From Solirhodobacter olei (GTDB taxonomy: Bacteria; Pseudomonadota; Alphaproteobacteria; Rhodobacterales; Rhodobacteraceae), in contig NZ_RRYH01000041.1 of the NCBI RefSeq assembly GCF_004010155.1, positions 1 through 41,446 on the forward strand: 41,446 nucleotides of DNA. Reading direction: 5' to 3'. Position numbers and translations under genes: made by a program. Below the pieces are notes generated by a model, which worked only from the letters and a program-made list of their open reading frames with translations, was not told the DNA's origin and ran no database searches. The first letter of the stretch is position 1. The number at the start of each line of letters is the position of its first letter. Shown here in pieces: positions 8,714 to 15,690 of the stretch.

Positions 8714-9901
8714 TCAGGCCGCGGTTGGCTTGCCGATCTGCGCCATGATCCTGTCGTCCCACTTGCCCTCGACCTTGAACCGGGCGACCGCGCCGAGCAT
8801 GAACGCCTCGATCAGATTATGGTTCAGGTAAGCGTAGACGCCCGGCTGAAGGAAGGTGCAGGCCGCCGCGCCGGCGGAGCCTCCTCGGATGAACCAAGTT
8901 TCCTGGTCGACCTGGGGCGGGTTGGCGAACTTGCCGGTTTCCCAGACGTAGTCGCCGTGACCGCCGATCAGGTGGGGCCGGGTGTCACGGTTTGCCTGGG
9001 CGTGGACGATCAGCACCGTTTCGCCCACTTTGGCCTGCATCGCGTTCTTGCCGGCGAGCGAACCGACGCGGCCGTTGAAGACGACGTGGGTCGGGGTCAA
9101 AGTGCGGGCGACATCCATCCAGTCGGCCATGTCCTCGCCCGCCGAGGCGTAGGACTTGTAGGCACCGTCCTTGTCGCGCGGGATGTAGAAGTCCTGCTCG
9201 CCGATGTAGAAGGCGCGATCGTAGCGAAGGGCCGAGCCGTCGGGCTTCTTCAGCCCGTCGCGCGGCAGCACCATGACCGCCCCGTTCATCCCGTGGGTGA
9301 CGTGGTAGGGCACCATGATGTCGCCAGGCGCGCAGTGGTAGACGAAGACGCCGGCCTCCAGCGCGCGGAAGCGCAACTTCACCTCTTCTCCGGGTGAGAC
9401 CTTGGTCAAAGCGCCACCACCCAGTGCGCCCGTCGAGGCGTGGAAATCGACGTTATGCTCGAATACGTTCTCCGCGGCGTTTCGCAGCGTGAGCTCGATG
9501 TAGTCGCCTTGGTGGCAGACGATCATCGGGCCAGGGACGGAGCCGTTGAAGGTCAGCGCCCAGATCTCGGTGCCATCGTCATCGATCTGCATCTTCTTCT
9601 CGTGCACGGTCATCGTCACCTCGACGATCTTCGGGCCGCCGGTGGCGACCTGTTCGTGGTCCGGCACGGCAGGCGGGGCGACAAGGGTCTGCTTCTCGCG
9701 CGGAAGAGTGGAGATATTGATCTTGTCGGTCGGGATCCCGAGCGGATCGGCCGCCGGAGGCGCGGCAGAAGCGGTTTCCGCGAGTGCCTTGCCGGGAGCG
9801 CCCGCGAGAACGATCCCAGCCATTGCCGAGGCGGTCGCGCCTGCCGTCAGGAAGGCTCGCCGGCCCGCGTTGCATGCCGTCTCCGTGGAATGAATAGCCA
9901 T
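8714..9901 (-). CDS. nirK: Copper-containing nitrite reductase (NO-forming), NirK
   Basis: Periplasmic trimeric enzyme reducing nitrite to nitric oxide. The 395 residues begin with a twin-arginine signal (RRAFLTAGA) and continue with two cupredoxin domains. Counted from the start used here, type 1 copper ligands are H149, C190, H200 and M205 (motifs [23 protein letters not shown]). Type 2 ligands are H154, H189 and H361 (LNHNLIEAF). Catalytic D152 and H310 (HLIGGHG) are also present, so the protein looks fully active. Four ATGs cluster at the 5' end; the last (9901) is chosen because GGAG lies 6 nt upstream, though 9916 would add five residues. The gene stands alone, with no nirV beside it. 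A candidate NnrR box and -10 precede it. Confidence 0.97.
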   Translation of the reverse strand: MAIHSTETACNAGRRAFLTAGATASAMAGIVLAGAPGKALAETASAAPPAADPLGIPTDKINISTLPREKQTLVAPPAVPDHEQVATGGPKIVEVTMTVHEKKMQIDDDGTEIWALTFNGSVPGPMIVCHQGDYIELTLRNAAENVFEHNVDFHASTGALGGGALTKVSPGEEVKLRFRALEAGVFVYHCAPGDIMVPYHVTHGMNGAVMVLPRDGLKKPDGSALRYDRAFYIGEQDFYIPRDKDGAYKSYASAGEDMADWMDVARTLTPTHVVFNGRVGSLAGKNAMQAKVGETVLIVHAQANRDTRPHLIGGHGDYVWETGKFANPPQVDQETWFIRGGSAGAAACTFLQPGVYAYLNHNLIEAFMLGAVARFKVEGKWDDRIMAQIGKPTAA

Positions 9902-9957
9902 CATGATCTCCATCATCGAGTTTCGGCGGCTGGCTCAGTCCGGTCGTCGATGGCATT

Positions 9958-9999
9958 TCCATATCCGACAAAAAAAGTATGCTATTTGTTCTCGCGCAA
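9958..9999 (-). promoter_or_regulatory. nirK promoter: imperfect NnrR/FNR-type box with matched -10
   Basis: On the minus strand TTGCG-CGAG-AACAA occupies 9999-9986, an NnrR-like box with one good and one degenerate half. Its centre (9992.5) minus 41.5 bp gives a start at 9951, and the hexamer at -12 to -7 (9963-9958) reads TATGGA. This is the geometry of FNR/NnrR class II activation. The leader before the chosen nirK start would be 50 nt. Confidence 0.65.
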
Positions 10000-10017
10000 A
10001 CTTAGTCGTGTTTGCGC
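9994..10017. repeat. Perfect inverted repeat GCGCAAAC / GTTTGCGC upstream of nirK
   Basis: GCGCAAAC at 9994-10001 and GTTTGCGC at 10010-10017 are exact reverse complements separated by 8 bp. The left arm includes the good half-site of the nirK NnrR-like box. The right arm is a second half-site (TTGCG) facing the divergent ubiT direction. It could be a second binding mode for an FNR-like dimer or a structure in the nirK upstream region; the role is not known. Confidence 0.45.
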
Positions 10018-10408
10018 TGGTATTGGCACCCGGGCCATCTTCGGCAGGGCCGACTAGCCGGTTCACGAACCCGGCGGTTTCTGCCGCAATCCTTCGGCCA
10101 TCGGTCTCTCCACGGCTCGAGCTGAGCCTGTAGCCGGGCTGTCGTTGACTGGTGCAGGCCATGCCCTGAGTGGAAGGGGCGAAGTAGGCTCGGCAGAGTG
10201 CAGCCATCGCGGAAGGTTTGAGGCGCATTCCGGAAGCAGCGTTCGATCCGAACCGCAGGAGGCAAGCGAGCTCCGGCGTTGGCCGAGTGATCGTGGAGCG
10301 GATCGTCTGGCCCGACCACGGGACCGCGCGGTTTTGCCCCGCAGCAATGCCCTTGACCGGGGCGTAAGGTCCGGGCCGGGAAGCGTGCGCTGAAGAGGAG
10401 AGACTGAG
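10018..10408. other. Upstream region of ubiT, no gene recognised
   Basis: About 390 bp between the nirK promoter and ubiT. Long frames exist on both strands but lack ribosome binding sites and familiar motifs, and are rich in Arg and Ser. The ubiT promoter must lie here; no perfect NnrR or FNR box was found. A ribosome binding site (AGAGGAGA, 10393-10400) precedes the ubiT ATG. Confidence 0.45.
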
Positions 10409-10912
10409 ATGAATGCTCCAGATGCCGCCGTGGGTCCGCCGCCGGGGCGCATGATGCCCGTTGGGCTGATGTGTACCGCTCTGCGTCCAGTTCTCGGTCG
10501 GGTCGTTCGCCGTATAGCTGCGCATCACCCCGAGATGTTTGCCCGGATCGCACCTTACGAAACGGCGGATTTTGTCATCGTGCCAAAGGAACTGCCCTTT
10601 GCGCTGCATCTGCGCCCCGAGCCGTCGGCGCCGATGCTCAGGGCCGTGCCGAAGGATCGCCTGCCGCCCTTTCACGCGTGTATCGAGGGGCGCTTCCTGC
10701 TGCTGCTGGAACTGGTCGATGGAGAAAGCGATGGAGACGCTGCCTTCTTTTCGCGCGACCTCACGATCTCCGGCAACACCGAGGCCGTCGTCAGCCTGCG
10801 CAACGCGCTCGACGATATCGATGGATCGGTTGCCCAGGAGACGGCCGATCTGTTCGGCCCGCCCGGGCGGGCGGTCCTCAACATCCTCAGGCGGAGAAGC
10901 GGAAGACAATGA
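10409..10912 (+). CDS. ubiT: Anaerobic ubiquinone biosynthesis accessory factor UbiT (SCP2 domain)
   Basis: A 167-residue SCP2 sterol-carrier-like protein of the UbiT (YhbT) family. In E. coli UbiT is thought to hold the lipid intermediates of ubiquinone synthesis when oxygen is absent. The SCP2 fold spans about residues 45-155 (FVIVPKELPFALHL, IEGRFLLLLELVDG, FFSRDLTISGNTEAVV). The start has a good AGAGGAGA site. Its stop overlaps the ubiU start (ATGA), and ubiU and ubiV follow, so the three are co-transcribed and probably act as one complex. Location beside nirK fits a need for ubiquinone during denitrification. Confidence 0.9.
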   Translation: MNAPDAAVGPPPGRMMPVGLMCTALRPVLGRVVRRIAAHHPEMFARIAPYETADFVIVPKELPFALHLRPEPSAPMLRAVPKDRLPPFHACIEGRFLLLLELVDGESDGDAAFFSRDLTISGNTEAVVSLRNALDDIDGSVAQETADLFGPPGRAVLNILRRRSGRQ

Positions 10913-11928
10913 ACGAAACGAGTGACTTCTCGGCGGCCGGCGAACTCGTCTGCCCGGCCGGTACCCCGGCTGCCCTGCGCACCGCTGTCGATGCGGGGGC
11001 GGATTCGGTCTATTGCGGTTTCCGCAACGCCACCAACGCGCGCAACTTCCCCGGCCTGAATTTCACGGCCGAGGAACTTGAGGCATCGGTTGCCTACGCT
11101 CATGCCCGGGGGGCTCGTGTGCTCCTCGCGCTCAATACCTACCCGCCTGCGGGCAAGGTCGGCCTCTGGCGGGACGCCGCGGACATCGGTGTGCGGGCGG
11201 GGGTGGATGCCTTCATCGTCGCGGATATGGGGGTCGCCCATTACATCGCCGAAACGCACCCCGGCGCCCGGCTTCACCTTTCGGTTCAGGCCGCCGCCTC
11301 CAGCCCTGAAGCGATCCGTTACTATTGCCAGCATTTCGGGGTGCGCCGCGTGGTGCTGCCGCGCATCCTGACGATACCGGAAATCCGCGAGATCAAGCGC
11401 GAGATCCCCTGCGAGATCGAAACCTTCGTCTTCGGCAATCACGGACTGATGGTCGAGGGGCGGTGCAGCCTGACCAACTGGCTCACCGGACAGTCGACGA
11501 ACATGGACGGCGTGTGTTCCCCCGCCTCCGACGTGACCTATGAGCGTGAGGCGGACGGTTCGATGCGAAGCTGCCTCGCAGGCTTCACGATCGACGCCTT
11601 CGGCCCAGAGGAGAACGCCGGCTACCCGACGATCTGCAAGGGCCGCTATGTCGCCCCGCACCGGCCAGAAGGATACTACGCCTTCGAGGAGCCCGTGAGC
11701 CTCAACCTCGGCCGGCTCCTGCCCGAGTTGATGGCCGCCGGCGTCCACGCCTTCAAGATCGAGGGCCGGCAGCGGTCGAAATCCTATGTCCGCAGCGTCG
11801 TGTCGAATTTCCGTCGCGCGGTGGACGACATTCGCGCCGGCGCCGAGCCGAACCTTGCTGATCTGGTCGCCCTGACCGAGGGCCAGAAGGAAACCCAGGG
11901 CGCATTCAAATCGAAGAAGTGGAGGTAA
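10909..11928 (+). CDS. ubiU: Oxygen-independent ubiquinone hydroxylation protein UbiU (peptidase U32 family)
   Basis: A 339-residue U32-family protein that with UbiV carries out O2-independent hydroxylation in ubiquinone synthesis, using prephenate-derived oxygen in E. coli. U32 hallmarks include ELVCPAGTPAALRTAVDAGAD near the start as far as C15 and beyond, DSVYCGFR, and the Fe-S region at 186-247. Cysteines there are C186 (GRCSLTNW), C203 (GVCSPA), C226 (RSCLAGF) and C247 (TICKGRY). The E. coli ligand seven residues before C186 is Gly179 here, while C226 is an extra cysteine, so the cluster may be held by a shifted set. The start overlaps the ubiT stop; ubiV begins 4 bp after the stop. Confidence 0.92.
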   Translation: MNETSDFSAAGELVCPAGTPAALRTAVDAGADSVYCGFRNATNARNFPGLNFTAEELEASVAYAHARGARVLLALNTYPPAGKVGLWRDAADIGVRAGVDAFIVADMGVAHYIAETHPGARLHLSVQAAASSPEAIRYYCQHFGVRRVVLPRILTIPEIREIKREIPCEIETFVFGNHGLMVEGRCSLTNWLTGQSTNMDGVCSPASDVTYEREADGSMRSCLAGFTIDAFGPEENAGYPTICKGRYVAPHRPEGYYAFEEPVSLNLGRLLPELMAAGVHAFKIEGRQRSKSYVRSVVSNFRRAVDDIRAGAEPNLADLVALTEGQKETQGAFKSKKWR

Positions 11929-11932
11929 GGCG

Positions 11933-12850
11933 ATGGAACTCACTCTTGGCCCGATCGCCTATCACTGGTCCGCCGAAAAGAAGCGCGACTTCTACGCGCG
12001 CATCGCCGACGAGGTGCCGGTCGGCACGGTCTATCTTGGCGAGGTGATCTGCTCGAAGCGCGCACCGTTCTTCGAGCGCGAACTGCCGGAGGTGATCGCC
12101 CGGCTGGAACGGGCGGGAAAGACGGTCGTTCTGTCGTCGCTCGCCGAGGTGATGCTCAAGCGCGAGCGCGAGGCGACGGCGGGCCTCGCCTCGCTGGAGC
12201 GTCCCGAGATCGAGATCAACAACGCCTCCGGGCTCTTTGCGCGACGGGGCCGGCCGCACCGGATCGGGCCCTTCCTCAACGCCTACAACGAGGCGACGAT
12301 CGCCTGGCTGGCCGGGCAGGGGGCAAGCCACGTCTGCCTCCCGGTCGAGATGCCCTCCGAAGCGATCGCGGCGGCGTCGAAGGCGGCCGGGGCGCTCGGG
12401 ATCGGTGTCGAGGTTCAGGTCTTCGGGCGAGCGCCGCTTGCCGTCTCGGCGCGCTGCTATCACGCACGCGCCCACGGACGGATAAAGGACAACTGCCAGT
12501 TCGTCTGTGAAGAGGATCCCGACGGGATGCCGCTTTCCACACGCGATGGCGGCGCAATCCTTCGAGTCAATGGAATCCAGACCCAGTCCGAGAGCTATGT
12601 CGAGCTTTTGGACGAACTGCCGGCGTTGCAGAGGATGGGTGTCTCCCACGCCCGCCTCATGCCGCAGGACGTGGACATGGTGGCTGTCGCGGAGGTGTTC
12701 GCCGCCTGTCTTGCAGGGCATCTCGAGGCCGGGCAGGCCCGGGATCGCCTCGGTGGCCTATGTGCCGGAACGGGCTTCAGCAACGGTTTCTATCACGGCG
12801 CTGCCGGCTATCGCCGGATCGAGAGAATTGGGGCGGCTGCCTCATCCTGA
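11933..12850 (+). CDS. ubiV: Oxygen-independent ubiquinone hydroxylation protein UbiV (peptidase U32 family)
   Basis: A 305-residue U32-family partner of UbiU, each binding a [4Fe-4S] cluster. Four cysteines are present: C40 (EVICSKR), C175 (SARCYHARAH), C188 (DNCQF) and C192 (VCEEDPDG). Spacings of 13 and 4 in the last three equal those of E. coli UbiV (C180, C193, C197), and C40 matches C39. The protein begins MELTLGPIAYHW, typical of UbiV. AGG of a weak ribosome site overlaps the end of ubiU. It ends the operon; a 10-bp stem hairpin follows, before convergent nsrR. Confidence 0.93.
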   Translation: MELTLGPIAYHWSAEKKRDFYARIADEVPVGTVYLGEVICSKRAPFFERELPEVIARLERAGKTVVLSSLAEVMLKREREATAGLASLERPEIEINNASGLFARRGRPHRIGPFLNAYNEATIAWLAGQGASHVCLPVEMPSEAIAAASKAAGALGIGVEVQVFGRAPLAVSARCYHARAHGRIKDNCQFVCEEDPDGMPLSTRDGGAILRVNGIQTQSESYVELLDELPALQRMGVSHARLMPQDVDMVAVAEVFAACLAGHLEAGQARDRLGGLCAGTGFSNGFYHGAAGYRRIERIGAAASS

Positions 12851-12872
12851 AACGGCGAAACGGCCCAGTTGA

Positions 12873-12907
12873 TGGTCGGCGAGGGGACGAGGCTCCGTCG
12901 CCGACCA
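12873..12907 (+). terminator. Hairpin between convergent ubiV and nsrR
   Basis: TGGTCGGCGA (12873-12882) pairs perfectly with TCGCCGACCA (12898-12907) around a 15-nt loop. It sits 22 bp after the ubiV stop and 57 bp beyond the 3' end of nsrR, so it can end transcripts from both sides. There is no T-run, which is usual for many GC-rich alphaproteobacterial terminators. Confidence 0.55.
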
Positions 12908-12964
12908 CGACATTCAACCCGTCCCGGGATCGCACGGCTCTTGGGGCGGACCGCCCCCGTGTGG

Positions 12965-13396
12965 TCACTGCGCCGGCAGGCTCAGGCCGAAATCGCCGGG
13001 GCGCAGGATCAGTTCTTCGAGTGTATGCGCGTCCATGACTGCCATGAAGGCCGCCAGCGCTTCATTCAGGATGCGAGGCAAGCGGCAGGCGGGGAGGATC
13101 GCGCAGTCGCTACCCGGGCCGAAACATTCGACGATGCGGAAGTCGGGCTCGGTCGCGCGCACGACATCGCCGAGGCGGATATCCGCGGGTCTTCGGCCGA
13201 GCGTGAAGCCACCGGTACGCCCGCGCTGCGACCGCAGAAACCCCTTGTTCGCCAGCACCCGCACCACCTTCATCAGGTGCCCGCGCGAGATGTTGTTGGC
13301 CGCGAGCGTCTCCTCGATGGTGATCATCCGCTCCCCGTGCGCTGCAGCGAAGAGGAGCACGCGCAGGGCGTAGTCGGATGCCATGGTCAGCCGCAT
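12965..13396 (-). CDS. nsrR: Rrf2-family nitric-oxide-sensing repressor NsrR
   Basis: A 143-residue Rrf2 regulator. The winged helix covers about residues 1-65 (YALRVLLFAA, ISRGHLMKVVRVLANKG, GRTGGFTL). Three cysteines C91, C98 and C104 (ECFGPGSDC and PACRLP) match the NsrR cluster ligands of E. coli (C91, C96, C102). Asp8 (MASDYALRV) matches the fourth ligand known from Streptomyces NsrR. The [4Fe-4S] cluster reacts with NO and lifts repression of NO-defence genes. A strong GGAGGAG site precedes the ATG at 13396. The gene faces away from the NO-response operon beginning at 13902, whose promoter carries an A/T palindrome that is a plausible target. Confidence 0.9.
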   Translation of the reverse strand: MRLTMASDYALRVLLFAAAHGERMITIEETLAANNISRGHLMKVVRVLANKGFLRSQRGRTGGFTLGRRPADIRLGDVVRATEPDFRIVECFGPGSDCAILPACRLPRILNEALAAFMAVMDAHTLEELILRPGDFGLSLPAQ

Positions 13397-13429
13397 GGGG
13401 CGCTCCTCCGCAGGTCGTTGGTCATCGCC

Positions 13430-13826
<397 letters not shown>

Positions 13827-13836
13827 CTATCGGAAA

Positions 13837-13861
13837 AAAGAAATATTGACAATATTTTTTT
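13837..13861 (+). promoter_or_regulatory. A/T palindrome overlapping a TTGACA promoter element, upstream of the NO-response operon
   Basis: AAATATT (13841-13847), GAC, AATATTT (13851-13857) form a perfect 17-bp palindrome, extended by further A/T pairs to 13837-13861. A consensus -35 TTGACA (13846-13851) lies inside it, so a bound dimer would block RNA polymerase. It is an abrupt A/T island in GC-rich DNA, 41 bp before the first gene of the operon. An Rrf2 protein such as the adjacent NsrR is the natural candidate, but no match to a known NsrR consensus is claimed. Confidence 0.5.
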
Positions 13862-13901
13862 AGGGTGCAGTCTGCGGCCATCTTCAGAAAGGAAAGCCGT
13901 C

Positions 13902-14162
13902 ATGCCGACCGACGCCGACTCCACCGAGGCGACCACCGTCCTGGACCTTCGCCCGCTCATTCCGCCCGAACGACATGCAACGGTTTTCGCCGCGCTCGAG
14001 CGGCTGCTGCCGGGGGAGAGCTTCGTTCTGATCAACGATCACGCCCCGCTCCCGCTGCTGCGGCATATCGAGGCCAACTGGCCAGGCCTCTTTGAGAGCG
14101 CATGGCTGAAAGATGGGCCCGAGGAGTGGCAGCTCGCCATCACCCGCACGGCGGAGGCATAG
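13902..14162 (+). CDS. DUF2249 domain protein
   Basis: An 86-residue protein with the DUF2249 pattern: LDLRPLIPPERH at 15-26, then LLPGESFVLINDHAPLPLL and a C-terminal WQLAITR. It is often encoded with hemerythrin, cupin or nitrite/NO genes in denitrifiers, and belongs to a small alpha/beta fold of unknown biochemical role. The ATG at 13902 follows AGAAAGGAAAG. It is the first gene of an apparently continuous operon extending to the DUF488 gene at 18650, and lies 41 bp after the A/T palindrome. A role in NO/nitrite response is inferred from neighbours. Confidence 0.8.
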   Translation: MPTDADSTEATTVLDLRPLIPPERHATVFAALERLLPGESFVLINDHAPLPLLRHIEANWPGLFESAWLKDGPEEWQLAITRTAEA

Positions 14163-14207
14163 GGGCGTCCCTCTCCGATGCGTCCAGGGAAACGGAAAGA
14201 GGCAAAT

Positions 14208-14504
14208 ATGGCACGGATCGAATTCGTTAGCGGGCGCGCGCAGGTCGAGGCCGCCTACCTCGCCCGGGCGCTTGCCCTGAGCCCCGAAGAGCTGCAGCGC
14301 GGCATGCGCGAGGGCGCGATCACAAGCCGGCTCGAACGGGGCGAGGGGGAGGACTCGGGCCGGATCCGCCTGACCTTTTTCTCCCCCCACCGCAGGTCCC
14401 GGATCGTCGCCGACGAGACGGGGCGGGTTCTGACCTGCGTCACGGTGCCGCTGACCGCCACGCGCGGCAACACAGGTCCCGGACCGAAGACGGAAGGTCG
14501 GTGA
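14208..14504 (+). CDS. DUF6522-like small protein
   Basis: A 98-residue soluble protein resembling the family I know as DUF6522. The conserved blocks are YLARALALSPEELQ, MREGAITSRLERG and RIRLTFFSPHRR, then VADETGRVL. The function is unknown; members are found near denitrification and respiration genes. The ATG at 14208 has AAAGAGG upstream. The gene lies 4 bp before the Mrp fusion gene. The same domain recurs inside the NifU fusion protein two genes downstream (its residues 216-288), implying a shared function with Fe-S handling. The family name is from memory. Confidence 0.75.
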   Translation: MARIEFVSGRAQVEAAYLARALALSPEELQRGMREGAITSRLERGEGEDSGRIRLTFFSPHRRSRIVADETGRVLTCVTVPLTATRGNTGPGPKTEGR

Positions 14505-14508
14505 AGCC

Positions 14509-15690
14509 ATGAGCGCTGTGTTACGCCAGGCCGAGCCCGCCGATCCTCTGGCCCGTCTCGGCCGGCTCATCGCCGTTGCCAGCGGCAAGGGTGGCGTGGG
14601 CAAGTCGACGGTTTCGGCCAATCTCGCCGCCATTCTGGCCCGGCGTGGGCTGCGGGTCGGGCTGGTCGATGCCGATCTCTACGGCCCGTCGATCCCGGGC
14701 ATGCTTGGCATCGCCGCCGATACACCTCCGGCCATGTCGCCCGGAGGCAAGGTGATCCCGGCCGAGGCCCACGGCGTGAAGGTCATCTCCATGGCGATGC
14801 TGACCGGCGACGACCGGCCCGCCGTCCTGCGCGGACCGATGGTCACGAAGTACCTCCGGATGTTCGTCACCCAGGTGGACTGGAGCACGCTGGACGTGCT
14901 GCTGCTCGACCTGCCGCCCGGCACCGGCGACACGCAGCTGACCCTTGCGCAGTCCTTTCCGCTCGCTGGCGCCGTCGTCGTCTCCACCCCGCAGGACGTG
15001 AGCCTGAAGATCGCCCGTCGCGGGATAAGGATGATGGAGCAGGTGAGCGTGCCGATCCTCGGCATCGTCGAGAACATGAGCGGGTTCACCTGCCCCTCCT
15101 GCGGCGGGGTCACGCATATCTTCCATCAGGGTGGCGGCCGGAGTGTCGCCGAAGGTCTCGGCGTTCCCTTCCTCGGCGCCATCCCGCTTGATCCGGCCAT
15201 CGTCGATGGAGGCGACAGTGGCGTACCGCTGGTCGTCGACTCCCCGACGAGCCTGGCCGCCCGCGCCTTCGAGGTTGTCGCTGACGCCCTGACGGGCGAT
15301 CTGGCGCCGTCCGGCGGGCTCCGCATGCCGTTCGACTGGACGCTGGCCACCGGCGCCGGCCGGCCCGCGCCGGCCTCCCACGGCCCCGCCGGCCGGCCCC
15401 TGGCGCTCGACTACGACGCGACCGGTCTGACGATCGGCTGGCCCGACGGCAGCCGGCACCTCGACCCGCGCGAGCTGCGCCTGGCCTGCCGCTGCGCGGC
15501 GTGCCGCGACGAACTCACCGGGAAGGCGCTGCTTGATCCGGCAAAGGTGCCGCTTGATGTGGTGCCGGTCCGGATCTGGAGCGTCGGCAACTACGCGCTC
15601 GGCATCGCCTTCAGCGATGGCCACGACTCGGGCATCTGCACCTTCGAGGCCCTGCGTGCGCTCGAAGGCAGCGAGGCCGAGGATGTCTGA
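14509..15690 (+). CDS. Mrp/NBP35-type Fe-S carrier ATPase fused to a DUF971 domain
   Basis: A 393-residue P-loop protein. Residues about 18-265 form a Mrp/ApbC ATPase with the deviant Walker A KGGVGKST at 27-34, DADLYGPS at 54-61, LPPGTGDT at 135-142 and the cluster-binding CPSC at 195-198. Mrp/ApbC proteins carry and transfer [4Fe-4S] clusters. The usual N-terminal MIP18-like domain is absent. Residues about 297-385 are a DUF971 (GBBH-like N-terminal) domain with a second cysteine group C327, C329, C332 and the ending HDSGICTFEALRAL. The start is 4 bp after the previous gene, and the stop overlaps the NifU fusion start by 8 bp. It probably loads or repairs clusters damaged by NO; the client is unknown. 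Confidence 0.88.
   Translation: MSAVLRQAEPADPLARLGRLIAVASGKGGVGKSTVSANLAAILARRGLRVGLVDADLYGPSIPGMLGIAADTPPAMSPGGKVIPAEAHGVKVISMAMLTGDDRPAVLRGPMVTKYLRMFVTQVDWSTLDVLLLDLPPGTGDTQLTLAQSFPLAGAVVVSTPQDVSLKIARRGIRMMEQVSVPILGIVENMSGFTCPSCGGVTHIFHQGGGRSVAEGLGVPFLGAIPLDPAIVDGGDSGVPLVVDSPTSLAARAFEVVADALTGDLAPSGGLRMPFDWTLATGAGRPAPASHGPAGRPLALDYDATGLTIGWPDGSRHLDPRELRLACRCAACRDELTGKALLDPAKVPLDVVPVRIWSVGNYALGIAFSDGHDSGICTFEALRALEGSEAEDV

Noticed and set aside
10145-10393. Plus-strand 82-codon frame upstream of ubiT
   Set aside because: Arg/Ser-rich composition, no ribosome binding site and no hydrophobic or motif pattern. Treated as non-coding upstream DNA.
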